From Mesorhizobium mediterraneum (lineage in GTDB: Bacteria > Pseudomonadota > Alphaproteobacteria > Rhizobiales > Rhizobiaceae), in the NCBI RefSeq assembly GCF_002284565.1, contig NZ_NPKI01000011.1:1-64000 (forward strand): a DNA stretch of 64,000 nt, read 5' to 3'. A program made the translations under genes and the position numbers. How positions within the stretch are numbered: position 1 is the stretch's first letter; the number at the start of each line of letters is the position of its first letter. Shown here one piece after another: positions 35,135 to 44,250 of the stretch. The notes beneath the pieces were generated by a model. That model had not been told where the DNA came from. It searched no databases and saw only the letters and a list, made by a program, of their open reading frames with translations.

Positions 35135-37741
35135 ATGGCTGACCGCGCGTCCAAGCCGCCAGGGGCAAGCTCCACGACAATGGTCGACAGGCAAAACCGT
35201 GAAGATTGGAAGCGCGAGCGATCCTTGCTGGCGCTCGGCCAGGCGATGCGCGGCGAAGACGACGCTGAACCATCGCTGGTTTCGATCGGGGACCGGGCGG
35301 ACCCGTCATGGCGCGAGGATGCCGCCACGCGCCATCGTTTCGCGCGCTCACGCCGGGAGGCGCGAGCGCATCCGGAACTCTCCGCAGCTCCGGAGCCCTC
35401 GGCACCCCAGGAACGCCCGGTAGCTTCGGAATTCTCGGCAGACGATGAAACAAGCCAGCCTCGAGCCGGCTATGCATCCGCTTCGGCCGCCCGGATACCG
35501 CTTGAGGCGGACGAGGCCGTTGAAGCGGACTATGCGGAAGCCAGGCCGCGGGAGGAGCCGGTTGCTGCGGGTGTTTCCGGGGACCGCCGTTTCGATGCCG
35601 ATCCCCGACATGCCGCGTTCGAGCCTCGATACACCGGTGACGATCCTCGATACGCCGCGTTCGATCCGCGATACGCAGGCGACGAGCCTCGATATGCCGC
35701 ATTCGAGTCCCGATATAATGCCGGTGCCGAGCAGCGGTCTTCCCGCGACGACGGACAAGAATGGAGGCCGTTGATCGATCCGATGCGGGTCGTCCGCGGC
35801 ATTGCCCGGTCGAAGCTGCTGATCGTCGCCATGACCATACTGGGCGCCACGCTTGGCGTCGCGATCGCGCTGTCGACGCCGAAGAAATACGAAGCCACCG
35901 CAGAGCTGATCGTCGACCCGCGCGACCTGAAGCTCACCGACCGCGATCTCACCCAATCGGTGCTTGCATCCGACGCCACGCTGGCCATCGTCGAAAACCA
36001 GGTTCGCGTGCTCACCTCCGGTACTGTACTCAACAAGGTCGTGGACAAGCTCAATCTCGTCAACGATCCGGAGTTCAATGGGCAAGGTTCTGATGGCTTG
36101 GGTGTGATGACGCTCATCCGGTCGATCCTGTCGCGCAATGACGAGCCGGGTGCCGATGCGGACCGCCGCCGTGCGCTGGCCGTCGGCAATCTGGCCGAAA
36201 GCCTTTCGGTCGAGCGCGGCGGCAAGACCTTCGTCATCTCCGTCAGCGCCACCACGCAAAATGGCGAGAAGTCGGCTCTCATTGCCAACACGATGACGGA
36301 CGTTTTCCTGCAGACGTTCGGTCAGATCCAGTCCGACACCGCTGGCCGCGCGACCAACGAGCTGACCGGCAGGCTCGACGAGCTGCGCAAGGGCGTGGAA
36401 GTGGCCGAGCGCAAGGTCGAGGATTTCAGGGCCACGCATGACCTCGTCGACGCGCAAGGTCACCTAATCAGCGACGACGAGATGCTCAAGCTCAACCAGC
36501 AGCTTGCCATCGCCCGCGCGCGCACGCTGGAACTCAACGCCCGTGCGGCGTCGGCGCGCTCGATCGACGTGAATTCTGTTCTGAGCGGCACCTTGCCGGA
36601 GGAAATCAACTCCAACACCATGAGCGAATTGCGCTCGCAATATGCGACGCTCAAGCAGGAGGCCGACCGCGCCGCGATCCGGTTCGGGCCGCGCCATCCC
36701 GAGCTCCAGGCGCTTAATGCCCAGCTTGCCGGCTCGCGCGATCGTATCGACGGGGAACTGCGCCGCATCGCCTCTTCGCTGCAGGTCGACCTGAAGCGCG
36801 CCGTGCAGCTCGAACAGGATCTGGCCTCCCGGCTGGCGCAGTTGAAGGTCCGCAGCGGCGACGTCAACAGCGACCTGGTCACCCTGCGCGAACTGGAGCG
36901 CGAGGCCGCCGCCAAACGCTCCGTCTATGAGCAATATCTTCTGCGCGCCAAGGAAACCGGCGAGCAGAAGGACATCAACACCGCCAACATCAACGTGATC
37001 TCCAAGGCCTTCGCCCCGCTCGAGCCAAACGGACCGTCGCGCGCCGTGACGGTGCTTGCCGGCCTGCTGGCGGGCCTCGCCTCTGGTGTCGGTCTTGGCG
37101 CCATGCGCGGTGCCTATGCGAGCCTGCGCGAAACCGCCAATGCGCGGCCGCGTCGCAGGACGGCCGAGCGCCCGACACCCATTGAAGACAAGGGATACCA
37201 GGCGTCACCGCCGCCCGCTCCGCCAGTCGAGGCCACCAGGCGTTCAGGTCCGATCAGCGCGCTGCTGTCGGCGGTGAGCAACATCGCGCCGGGCAAGGCA
37301 CGCAGGGAAGACTCTGCCAACACGCATTCCGGTGGTTCAGCCAGTGGCTCACCGGCAGTCGCCGAAAGCGCGAAGCGGAATCCGATCTATTCCGCTCGCC
37401 CGGAACCGGCGTCTCCCTTCGCGCCGCGTCAGCCGGCGCCGGCCGGCTACGAGCAGCCGCAAGCCGAGCAGGGCGCCTATGCTTCGCACCCGCAACAGAT
37501 GTATCCGGCCCCGCCAATGCAGGCGTACCCCTATACGCAGCCGCCGAAGCCCGATGCCGGGCAAGTGCCTTATCCGCAGCAGCAGTCGATCTATCCCCGA
37601 GCCCCATGGGACAAGGCAAATCAGGCTTCGGAAGCCGCTGCACAGCAAGCCTCTATCGAGGAAATCCGAGCCAGCCTGCGCGAATTCCGCGAAGCGGTTC
37701 GCGAACTCACCGAAAGCCGATCGGGCCGCCGCTATTTCTGA
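35135..37741 (+). CDS. Wzz/GumC-type exopolysaccharide chain-length protein without kinase domain
   Basis: An 868-residue protein of the polysaccharide co-polymerase class. The Wzz core spans about residues 223-655: first membrane helix L-L-I-V-A-M-T-I-L-G, periplasmic loop with YEATAELIVDPRDLKL and long coiled coils around residues 400-620, and the second helix A-V-T-V-L-A-G-L-L-A-G-L. The N-terminal 220 residues are disordered and acidic, with three copies of a 14-residue D-P-R-Y-A-A-F repeat near residues 155-195. A proline-rich tail follows the second helix. There is no Walker-type kinase, so a separate kinase would be needed. Confidence 0.85.
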   Translation: MADRASKPPGASSTTMVDRQNREDWKRERSLLALGQAMRGEDDAEPSLVSIGDRADPSWREDAATRHRFARSRREARAHPELSAAPEPSAPQERPVASEFSADDETSQPRAGYASASAARIPLEADEAVEADYAEARPREEPVAAGVSGDRRFDADPRHAAFEPRYTGDDPRYAAFDPRYAGDEPRYAAFESRYNAGAEQRSSRDDGQEWRPLIDPMRVVRGIARSKLLIVAMTILGATLGVAIALSTPKKYEATAELIVDPRDLKLTDRDLTQSVLASDATLAIVENQVRVLTSGTVLNKVVDKLNLVNDPEFNGQGSDGLGVMTLIRSILSRNDEPGADADRRRALAVGNLAESLSVERGGKTFVISVSATTQNGEKSALIANTMTDVFLQTFGQIQSDTAGRATNELTGRLDELRKGVEVAERKVEDFRATHDLVDAQGHLISDDEMLKLNQQLAIARARTLELNARAASARSIDVNSVLSGTLPEEINSNTMSELRSQYATLKQEADRAAIRFGPRHPELQALNAQLAGSRDRIDGELRRIASSLQVDLKRAVQLEQDLASRLAQLKVRSGDVNSDLVTLRELEREAAAKRSVYEQYLLRAKETGEQKDINTANINVISKAFAPLEPNGPSRAVTVLAGLLAGLASGVGLGAMRGAYASLRETANARPRRRTAERPTPIEDKGYQASPPPAPPVEATRRSGPISALLSAVSNIAPGKARREDSANTHSGGSASGSPAVAESAKRNPIYSARPEPASPFAPRQPAPAGYEQPQAEQGAYASHPQQMYPAPPMQAYPYTQPPKPDAGQVPYPQQQSIYPRAPWDKANQASEAAAQQASIEEIRASLREFREAVRELTESRSGRRYF
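35598..35720 (+). repeat. Degenerate tandem repeat inside the chain-length gene
   Basis: About three copies of a 42-base unit, encoding variants of D-P-R-Y-A-A-F-x-P-R-Y-x-G-D. The copies differ at silent and coding sites, so the expansion is not very recent. Confidence 0.6.
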
Positions 37742-37860
37742 GCGCCGAATAAAAGCCATCGGTTTCGAGTTAACGGCATAAGACGGCGCTTTGACGGGAT
37801 TGCTCAGCCGCATTTTCGTGAAAATGCCGCCCGAAGAAGAATGATGTTTAAGGGTGCTTC

Positions 37861-38760
37861 ATGGCCGAGTTGATTGACGGAAAACGCGTCGCCGAAGACG
37901 TGGTGCGGCGCGTCAAGGCCCTGACGGCCGAACTGTTGGAAAGGGGCACGCAGAAGCCCGGTCTCGCCGTAGTCATCGTCGGCGAGGATCCGGCGAGCCA
38001 GGTTTACGTCGCCTCCAAATCCCGCACCGCCAAGGAATGCGGCTTTCATTCGGTCCAGCACACGCTGCCGGCCGAGATCTCCGAACAGGAGCTGCTTGAT
38101 ATCATCGGCGAACTCAACGCCGATCCGGCCATCAACGGCATCCTGGTGCAGCTGCCGCTGCCTGGCCATGTCGATGCCGGCAAGGTTATCCAGACCATCG
38201 CGCCGCAAAAGGATGTCGACGGCTTCCACTTCATCAATGTCGGCAAGCTCGGCACCGGCGAACTGGAGACGGCGTTCGTGCCTTGCACACCGGCCGGCTC
38301 GATGCTGCTGATCGAGCGCGTGCGCGGCAAGGATCTTTCCGGACTCAATGCGGTGGTCGTCGGCCGCTCCAACATCGTCGGCAAGCCGATGGCCAATCTT
38401 TTGCTCGCCGCCAACTGCACCGTCACCATCGCGCACAGCCGCACGAAGGACTTGGCTGCACTGGCGCGCACCGCCGACATTCTCGTTGCCGCTGTCGGAA
38501 GACCTGAAATGGTCAGGGGTGATTGGGTCAAATCCGGTGCTACCGTCATCGACGTCGGCATCAATCGCATCGCGGCGCCCGAAAAAGGCGAGGGCAAGAC
38601 CCGCCTGGTCGGTGACGTCGCCTATGCGGAAGCGGCGAAGACGGCCGGCGCCATCACGCCGGTGCCTGGCGGCGTCGGACCGATGACCATTGCCATGCTG
38701 ATGGCCAACACGCTAGCTTCTGCCTATCTCGCGGCCGGGTTGAAACGGCCCTCCTTCTGA
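37861..38760 (+). CDS. folD: Bifunctional methylenetetrahydrofolate dehydrogenase / cyclohydrolase
   Basis: A 299-residue enzyme that interconverts 5,10-methylene-THF and 10-formyl-THF with NADP. The catalytic Lys is in [19 protein letters not shown] carries the second catalytic acid, and the nucleotide-binding part has [12 protein letters not shown] and [15 protein letters not shown] lies before the ATG. It is followed by a GlxA-type regulator on the same strand. Single-copy housekeeping gene; the neighbours do not add to its role. Confidence 0.96.
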   Translation: MAELIDGKRVAEDVVRRVKALTAELLERGTQKPGLAVVIVGEDPASQVYVASKSRTAKECGFHSVQHTLPAEISEQELLDIIGELNADPAINGILVQLPLPGHVDAGKVIQTIAPQKDVDGFHFINVGKLGTGELETAFVPCTPAGSMLLIERVRGKDLSGLNAVVVGRSNIVGKPMANLLLAANCTVTIAHSRTKDLAALARTADILVAAVGRPEMVRGDWVKSGATVIDVGINRIAAPEKGEGKTRLVGDVAYAEAAKTAGAITPVPGGVGPMTIAMLMANTLASAYLAAGLKRPSF

Positions 38761-38777
38761 TCCTGGAAAGCGCAGCT

Positions 38778-39776
38778 TTGCCGAACCTCACTGTTCCCTC
38801 AGAGCGGCCGGTCACGAACGATCCCGTTCAAGGCGGCCGGCAGTTCGGATTCCTGCTGGTCGACAAGTTTTCCATGTTCTCGCTGGCCGCGGCAATCGAC
38901 ACGTTCCGGTCGGCGAACCGGCTGCTCGGCCGCGACTTCTATGGCTGGACGACGGTGTCGGCCGATGGCGATGCCGTCATGGCCTCCAACGGCCTGCCGC
39001 TCAAGATCGACTACGCTGTCGCCGATCTGCCGCCGGTCGATATCCTTTTCGTCTCGGTCGGGCTGACGACGGAGTTTCCCGGCAAGAGCAAGGTGCTGGC
39101 AGCGCTGCGCAGCTGGGGCCGGCGCGGCAACGCGCTCGGCGCACTCTCGGTCGGCTCCTATCTGCTCGCCGAGGCAGGCCAGCTCGAAGGCTATCGCTGC
39201 ACCATACACTGGGAAAACCGCGCCGGCTTCGTCGAGCGGTTTCCCGACATCAACTGCACCGGCAATGTCTTCGAGATCGACCGCAAGCGCTACACCTGCG
39301 CCGGCGGCACCACCTCCATCGACCTGATGCTGGAGATCGTGCGCGGCGATTTCGGCTCGAGCCTCGCCAACGGCGTCGCCAACCAGTTCCAGCACGAGCG
39401 CATCCGCTCCGCCGGAGATCGCCAGCGCGTCGGCCCTGAGCGCGACCTGACCGGCAAATCGGAAAAGCTGCGGCGCATCGTCGAGCTGATGGCCGATCAT
39501 CTCGACGAGCCGCTGTCGGCGGTGCAACTCGCCAAGTCGGCGGGTCTGTCGGTGCGCCAGGTCGAGCGCCTGTTCCTGCGTCACCTCACAGTGACGCCCG
39601 GTCGCTATTATATGCGGCTCAGGCTTGAGCGCGCGCGCGAATTGCTGCGCCAGACCAACATGCCGATCCTCGACGTGGCGATCGCCACCGGCTTCACCTC
39701 ACACTCATATTTTGCCCAGAGCTATCGGCTGCAGTTCGGCCGGCCGCCTTCCGAAGAGCGGCGCACGACGTATTGA
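38778..39776 (+). CDS. GlxA family AraC-type transcriptional regulator
   Basis: A 332-residue regulator. Residues 1-200 form a DJ-1/PfpI-like sensor (Q-F-G-F-L-L-V-D-K-F-S-M-F-S), with G-S-Y-L-L-A-E-A-G where amidotransferases would carry the nucleophile; here a serine replaces the cysteine. The C-terminal 100 residues hold an AraC double helix-turn-helix (L-A-K-S-A-G-L-S-V-R-Q-V-E-R-L-F and P-I-L-D-V-A-I-A-T-G-F). It resembles GbdR-type regulators of glycine betaine and carnitine catabolism. The start is a TTG, with GGAAAG upstream. Target genes are not visible. Confidence 0.85.
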   Translation: MPNLTVPSERPVTNDPVQGGRQFGFLLVDKFSMFSLAAAIDTFRSANRLLGRDFYGWTTVSADGDAVMASNGLPLKIDYAVADLPPVDILFVSVGLTTEFPGKSKVLAALRSWGRRGNALGALSVGSYLLAEAGQLEGYRCTIHWENRAGFVERFPDINCTGNVFEIDRKRYTCAGGTTSIDLMLEIVRGDFGSSLANGVANQFQHERIRSAGDRQRVGPERDLTGKSEKLRRIVELMADHLDEPLSAVQLAKSAGLSVRQVERLFLRHLTVTPGRYYMRLRLERARELLRQTNMPILDVAIATGFTSHSYFAQSYRLQFGRPPSEERRTTY

Positions 39777-39886
39777 GGGGTTTGGCTCAAGGGCCGACCC
39801 TCCCACACCCTGCGTCCGGGCTTGTGTCCTAGTGCCGCGTCAAATAGCTTCCCGGAACTGACGGTGACTGACTGGGGGAGATTTTC

Positions 39887-41554
39887 ATGGCGGGACTTGC
39901 ACGGAGCCTCGCCGCGGCGATCCTCCTGTTGTGGATGACGACGCCCGGCCTTGCCGCCGACCGTGTCGTCATCGTTCTCGACGCTTCCGGCTCCATGTGG
40001 GCGCAGATCGACGGCAAGCCCAAGCTCGAAATCGCCCGCGAATCGCTCCGAAGCGTGCTGCAGTCGGTCCCCGCCGACAAGGAAATCGGCTTCATGGCCT
40101 ATGGTCATCGCGAGAAGGGCAGTTGCGAGGACATCGAGCTCATCGTGCCGCCGCAGGCCGGCTCGGCAGGTGCTGTTTCCGCTGCCGCCGACAGCCTGAA
40201 ATTTATCGGCAAGACGCCGCTGACATCAGCCGTCAAGCAGGCGGCCGAGGCGCTGAAATACGCCGAGGACAAGGCCACCGTCATCCTGATCACCGACGGG
40301 CTTGAGACCTGCAATGGCGACCCGTGCGCGCTCGGCAAGGAGCTGAAGGCTGCCGGTGTCGACTTCACCGTCGACGTCGTCGGCTTCGGCCTGACCGCGG
40401 ACGAGGGCAGGCAGGTCGCTTGCCTCGCCGACAACACCGGCGGCAAATACATCCAGGCGTCCGACGAGCAAGCGCTACAGAACGCATTGGTCGAAACTAT
40501 CGCCGCCGCGCCTGCACCGGCGCCCGAACCAGCGCCTGCGCCGCAACCGGCGCCGGCTCTCGAGCCGGAAAAGCCAGAGTTCAACTTCGTGCCGACCGTG
40601 GTGCTAGCCGAGGGTGGCGATCCCGTCACCGACGGCAATTCCTGGGAGATCTACAAGGCGAGCTCCGACGGCACGCGCGGCGATTACGTCACCACCGAAT
40701 ACGGCGCCTACAAGGGCAATCTGGAACCCGACGACTACATAATTGTCGCACGCGATGGCGAGGCCAGGACCGAACAGAAGCTCAAGGTCGAGGCGGGGCA
40801 GGTCTATAAGCCTCTCTTCGCGCTGAATGCCGGCACGCTCATCATTCACCCGCGGCCAAGTGAGGGAGCGGATGTGGCCGATGGCGCAGCTGTCGTGATC
40901 GCCTATCCGGGCGTCGATACGCCCCCGACTTATTATGGCGACACGAAAGTCGTGTTGCCGGCCGGCGACCAGAAAGTGACGGTCACGATTGGGCAGGGCG
41001 AGGTTACCGAAACCATCTCGCTCACGGCCGGCAGGGTCATCGACAAGGATATCATCGTCGGCGTCGGCCACGTCGTCGCCAACGCCTACTATGTCGCCGG
41101 CGGCGACAAGGCCGACGGTTCGGGCATCGGCTTCAAGGTGTTCAAGGCAAAAAAGAAGATCGACGGAACGAGGGAAGAGGTGACTTATGCCTATGGTCCC
41201 GACAGCAAGTTCGATCTGCCGCCCGATGACTATGTGTTGATGGCGACGGTCGACCTCGCCGTCGCCGAGCAGCCGTTCAGCGTCAAGCTCGGTGAGCATC
41301 AGGATCTGAAAATCGCCATCAATGCGGGCGTACTGGCGATCACCGCGCCAGGGGCCTCGAAGATCGAGATTTTCGATCCGAAGAAGGACGTCAACGGCAA
41401 CCGCAAATCGCTCGGTTACGCCTATGACGAGAAGTATCAGGCGGCGCTGCCGGCCGGCGACTACGCTGTCGTCTCGGAGAAGTTGGACAACAGCTCAAGG
41501 GAAAGCACAGTGACGATCAAGGCCGGCGAGCGAGCCCAGCTGACGGTGCAGTAG
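39887..41554 (+). CDS. Exported VWA-domain protein
   Basis: A 555-residue protein with a signal peptide (L-A-A-A-I-L-L-L-W, cleavage after L-A-A). The VWA domain occupies about residues 25-205 and begins VVIVLDASGSMWAQIDGKPK with an intact MIDAS (D-x-S-G-S). A proline/alanine linker (A-P-A-P-E-P-A-P-A-P-Q-P) follows at about 205-230. The C-terminal 300 residues contain repeated beta-rich modules (for example R-G-D-Y-V-T-T-E-Y-G-A-Y-K-G). GGGGGAG lies before the ATG. It could be an adhesin or envelope scaffold; the partner is not known. Confidence 0.8.
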   Translation: MAGLARSLAAAILLLWMTTPGLAADRVVIVLDASGSMWAQIDGKPKLEIARESLRSVLQSVPADKEIGFMAYGHREKGSCEDIELIVPPQAGSAGAVSAAADSLKFIGKTPLTSAVKQAAEALKYAEDKATVILITDGLETCNGDPCALGKELKAAGVDFTVDVVGFGLTADEGRQVACLADNTGGKYIQASDEQALQNALVETIAAAPAPAPEPAPAPQPAPALEPEKPEFNFVPTVVLAEGGDPVTDGNSWEIYKASSDGTRGDYVTTEYGAYKGNLEPDDYIIVARDGEARTEQKLKVEAGQVYKPLFALNAGTLIIHPRPSEGADVADGAAVVIAYPGVDTPPTYYGDTKVVLPAGDQKVTVTIGQGEVTETISLTAGRVIDKDIIVGVGHVVANAYYVAGGDKADGSGIGFKVFKAKKKIDGTREEVTYAYGPDSKFDLPPDDYVLMATVDLAVAEQPFSVKLGEHQDLKIAINAGVLAITAPGASKIEIFDPKKDVNGNRKSLGYAYDEKYQAALPAGDYAVVSEKLDNSSRESTVTIKAGERAQLTVQ

Positions 41555-41574
41555 GGACGTAATTCGACGCCGGC

Positions 41575-41617
41575 AAAAGGGCGGCCCGCCAGCCACGGCA
41601 TTGCGCCGCCCTTTTTT
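41575..41617. terminator. Bidirectional rho-independent terminator
   Basis: AAAAGGGCGGC (41575-41585) pairs with GCCGCCCTTTT (41605-41615) and the strand ends in TTTTTT. The loop is 19 bases. It lies between the stop codons of the convergent VWA gene and edd, with A-runs and T-runs on both sides, so it can end both transcripts. Confidence 0.8.
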
Positions 41618-43461
41618 CACTGCAGTGCGAGTTCCGCCACGTTGTTTCCGAAGGCGCTGGCGCCGTGATCGGCACGGCCGACCATTTGCCGGAACCCAGC
41701 GAAAAGCTCGCGGCCGAAGCCGAATTCATTGGCGATAAGATCGCTGTCCGCCGCCCGTCGCAGTGCGAAATCGCCGGCCGGCACCAGCACTTCCAGCGTT
41801 CCGGCCTCGGCGTCGAGCCTGATGATATCGCCCTCATGGATCCTGGCGATCGGCCCGTCCTCGACCGCTTCCGGCGTCACGTGGATGGCCGCCGGCACCT
41901 TGCCGCTCGCGCCCGACATGCGCCCGTCGGTGACCAGCGCCACATGCTGGCCGCGATCCTGCAGGACGCCGAGCACGGTGGTCAGCCTGTGCAGCTCCGG
42001 CATGCCATTGGCTTTCGGCCCCTGGAAGCGGATGACGGCGATGAAATCGCCGGTCAATGTGCCTGCCTTGAACGCCTCGTTGAGCCCTTGCTGGCTGTCG
42101 AAAACCTTTGCCGGCGCCTCGATGATGCGCCGCTCCGGTTTCACGGCGGAAGTCTTGATGACGGCGTGGCCGAGATTGCCCGAGAGCATTTTCAGTCCGC
42201 CCGTCGGCTGGAACGCCTTCTTGAACGGCGCCAGCACCTTCTCGTCGCCGCTTTCGCGGGGTGAGGCCTCGCGCACCACGCCGCCATCGGCGCCGAGCTT
42301 TGCTTCGACCGCATAAGGACGCAGCCCTTCGCCCCAGACCGTCTGGACGTCCTCGTGCAGGATGCCTTCGTCGAGCAGTTCGCGGATCAGGAAGCCGAGC
42401 CCGCCGGCCGCATGGAAATGGTTCACGTCGGCAAGGCCGTTCGGATAGACCCGCGCCAGCAGCGGCACGGCTTCCGAAAGGTCCGAAATATCCTGCCAGG
42501 TGATGGCGATGCCGGCCGCGGCCGCCATGGCGATCAGATGGATGGTGTGATTGGTCGATCCGCCGGTGGCGTGCAGGCCGACGATGCCGTTGACGATCGA
42601 GCGCTCGTCGATCATCCGGCCGACCGGCGTGTAGGCGTTGCCGAGCGCGGTGATCGCCAGCGCCCGCTTCGTCGCCTCTCGGGTCAGCGCGTCGCGCAAC
42701 GGCGTGCCGGGGTTGACGAAGGAGGCGCCTGGCGTGTGCAGGCCCATGATCTCCATCAGCATCTGGTTGGAGTTCGCCGTGCCGTAGAAGGTGCAGGTGC
42801 CTGGTCCGTGATAGGATTTGGACTCGGCCTCGAGCAGTTCGGCCCTTCCTGCCTTGCCTTCGGCATAGAGCTGGCGGACCTTGGCCTTCTCGTCATTGGG
42901 CAGGCCCGTCGTCATCGGCCCGGCTGGGATGAACACCGCCGGCAGATGGCCGAAAGTCAGGGCTGCGATTACCAGCCCCGGCACGATCTTGTCGCAGACG
43001 CCTAGATAGACGGCCGCGTCGAACATGTTGTGCGACAGGCCGATCGCCGTGGCCATGGCGATCACGTCGCGCGAGAACAGCGACAGCTCCATGCCGGGCT
43101 GGCCCTGCGTGACGCCGTCGCACATCGCCGGCACGCCGCCGGCGACCTGGGCAATGCCGCCGGCCTCGCGCGCCGCGTCCTTGATCAGCGCCGGAAAGGT
43201 CTCGAAAGGCTGATGCGCCGACAGCATGTCGTTATAGGAGGTGATGATGCCGAGGTTCGGCACTCGGTCGCCGCCAAGTGCCACCTTCTCCGAAGGGCTG
43301 CAGACGGCAAAGCCATGGGCGAGGTTGCCGCAGGAAAGCACGGCCCGGTTGGCAGTGCGGTTCGAGGCCTCGGCGATGCGGCCGAGATAGGCCTCGCGAC
43401 CAGGTCTGGAGCGTTGGCGGATGCGCTCGGTGATGGCTTCGATGTCGCGTCTCGCGGTCAT
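41617..43461 (-). CDS. edd: 6-phosphogluconate dehydratase
   Basis: Entner-Doudoroff enzyme that dehydrates 6-phosphogluconate to KDPG. The 614-residue length matches the IlvD/Edd family. N-terminal [20 protein letters not shown] and a [14 protein letters not shown] segment carry iron-sulfur ligands; [13 protein letters not shown] supplies another cysteine, and [10 protein letters not shown] is typical. It is the last gene of zwf-pgl-edd. The partner aldolase eda is not in the window. Confidence 0.95.
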   Translation of the reverse strand: MTARRDIEAITERIRQRSRPGREAYLGRIAEASNRTANRAVLSCGNLAHGFAVCSPSEKVALGGDRVPNLGIITSYNDMLSAHQPFETFPALIKDAAREAGGIAQVAGGVPAMCDGVTQGQPGMELSLFSRDVIAMATAIGLSHNMFDAAVYLGVCDKIVPGLVIAALTFGHLPAVFIPAGPMTTGLPNDEKAKVRQLYAEGKAGRAELLEAESKSYHGPGTCTFYGTANSNQMLMEIMGLHTPGASFVNPGTPLRDALTREATKRALAITALGNAYTPVGRMIDERSIVNGIVGLHATGGSTNHTIHLIAMAAAAGIAITWQDISDLSEAVPLLARVYPNGLADVNHFHAAGGLGFLIRELLDEGILHEDVQTVWGEGLRPYAVEAKLGADGGVVREASPRESGDEKVLAPFKKAFQPTGGLKMLSGNLGHAVIKTSAVKPERRIIEAPAKVFDSQQGLNEAFKAGTLTGDFIAVIRFQGPKANGMPELHRLTTVLGVLQDRGQHVALVTDGRMSGASGKVPAAIHVTPEAVEDGPIARIHEGDIIRLDAEAGTLEVLVPAGDFALRRAADSDLIANEFGFGRELFAGFRQMVGRADHGASAFGNNVAELALQ

Positions 43462-43533
43462 GACGTCGGTCCTTTCAGGCGAGGTCCCGCAAACACCTTC
43501 CGGCTATCTGCCGGGACCCTCGGCAAGTTGAAA

Positions 43534-44250
43534 TCAGGGTGCCCAGAAAACCTCTACGGGCCTCTCGGCTGCGTCGAGCACGGCGCGAATGGGCTTTTGT
43601 GTTGCCGATGCCATCGCGCTCTCGAATGTCTTGCGCTTGTCCTCGCCCTCGATATGCAGCGCGATGAAGCCGGCTTCGACGATCCGCGCCAGCGACAGCG
43701 TCAGGCGCGGCTCGTCGGCGCTTGCCGCGTGAACCGGGAGCACGACCCTTTCCGAGGACGGATCGAGCAGTTTTTCCAGATTGTCGGCGTCAGGAAAGAA
43801 CGATGCGGTATGGCCATCGGTTCCCATGCCAAGCACGACTACATCGAGCGGCCAGGGCAGCGACCGCAACATCCTGCTATCGGACTCCGACGTATCGCCA
43901 ACGCTTGCTACCTCTTCGTAGAGCGGCACGAAACGTGCGGCTGCAGCCGCGTTTTGCAAGAGATTAGCGGCGACCAGCCCGGCGTTGGAGCGCGGAGAGG
44001 AGGCCGGCACGCAACGCTCGTCGACCAGCGTCACCGTCACCTTGTTCCAGGCGATCGGGATATTCGAAAGCGATGCGAAAAATCTCGCCGGCGTCGTGCC
44101 GCCGGAAACAGCGAGCAGCCCTGTGCCGCGCTCAGCGATTGCATTGGTCAGGCGGCCTGCGACATGGCCGGCAAGTGCTGCCGCCAGGTCCTGGCGTCCG
44201 GCAAACGCGTGCCAGTTGTAGGCGGCGCTGTTCAATTGCTCTCGTGCCAT
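43534..44250 (-). CDS. pgl: 6-phosphogluconolactonase
   Basis: Hydrolyses 6-phosphogluconolactone in the oxidative pentose phosphate / Entner-Doudoroff route. The 238-residue protein belongs to the DevB/SOL family: L-L-A-V-S-G-G-T-T-P-A, then V-T-V-T-L-V-D-E-R-C-V-P and V-V-L-G-M-G-T-D-G-H-T-A-S-F. I chose the ATG at 44250, which overlaps the zwf stop by 19 bases; the frame upstream is a shadow of zwf. The order zwf-pgl-edd is characteristic of rhizobia. Confidence 0.93.
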   Translation of the reverse strand: MAREQLNSAAYNWHAFAGRQDLAAALAGHVAGRLTNAIAERGTGLLAVSGGTTPARFFASLSNIPIAWNKVTVTLVDERCVPASSPRSNAGLVAANLLQNAAAAARFVPLYEEVASVGDTSESDSRMLRSLPWPLDVVVLGMGTDGHTASFFPDADNLEKLLDPSSERVVLPVHAASADEPRLTLSLARIVEAGFIALHIEGEDKRKTFESAMASATQKPIRAVLDAAERPVEVFWAP

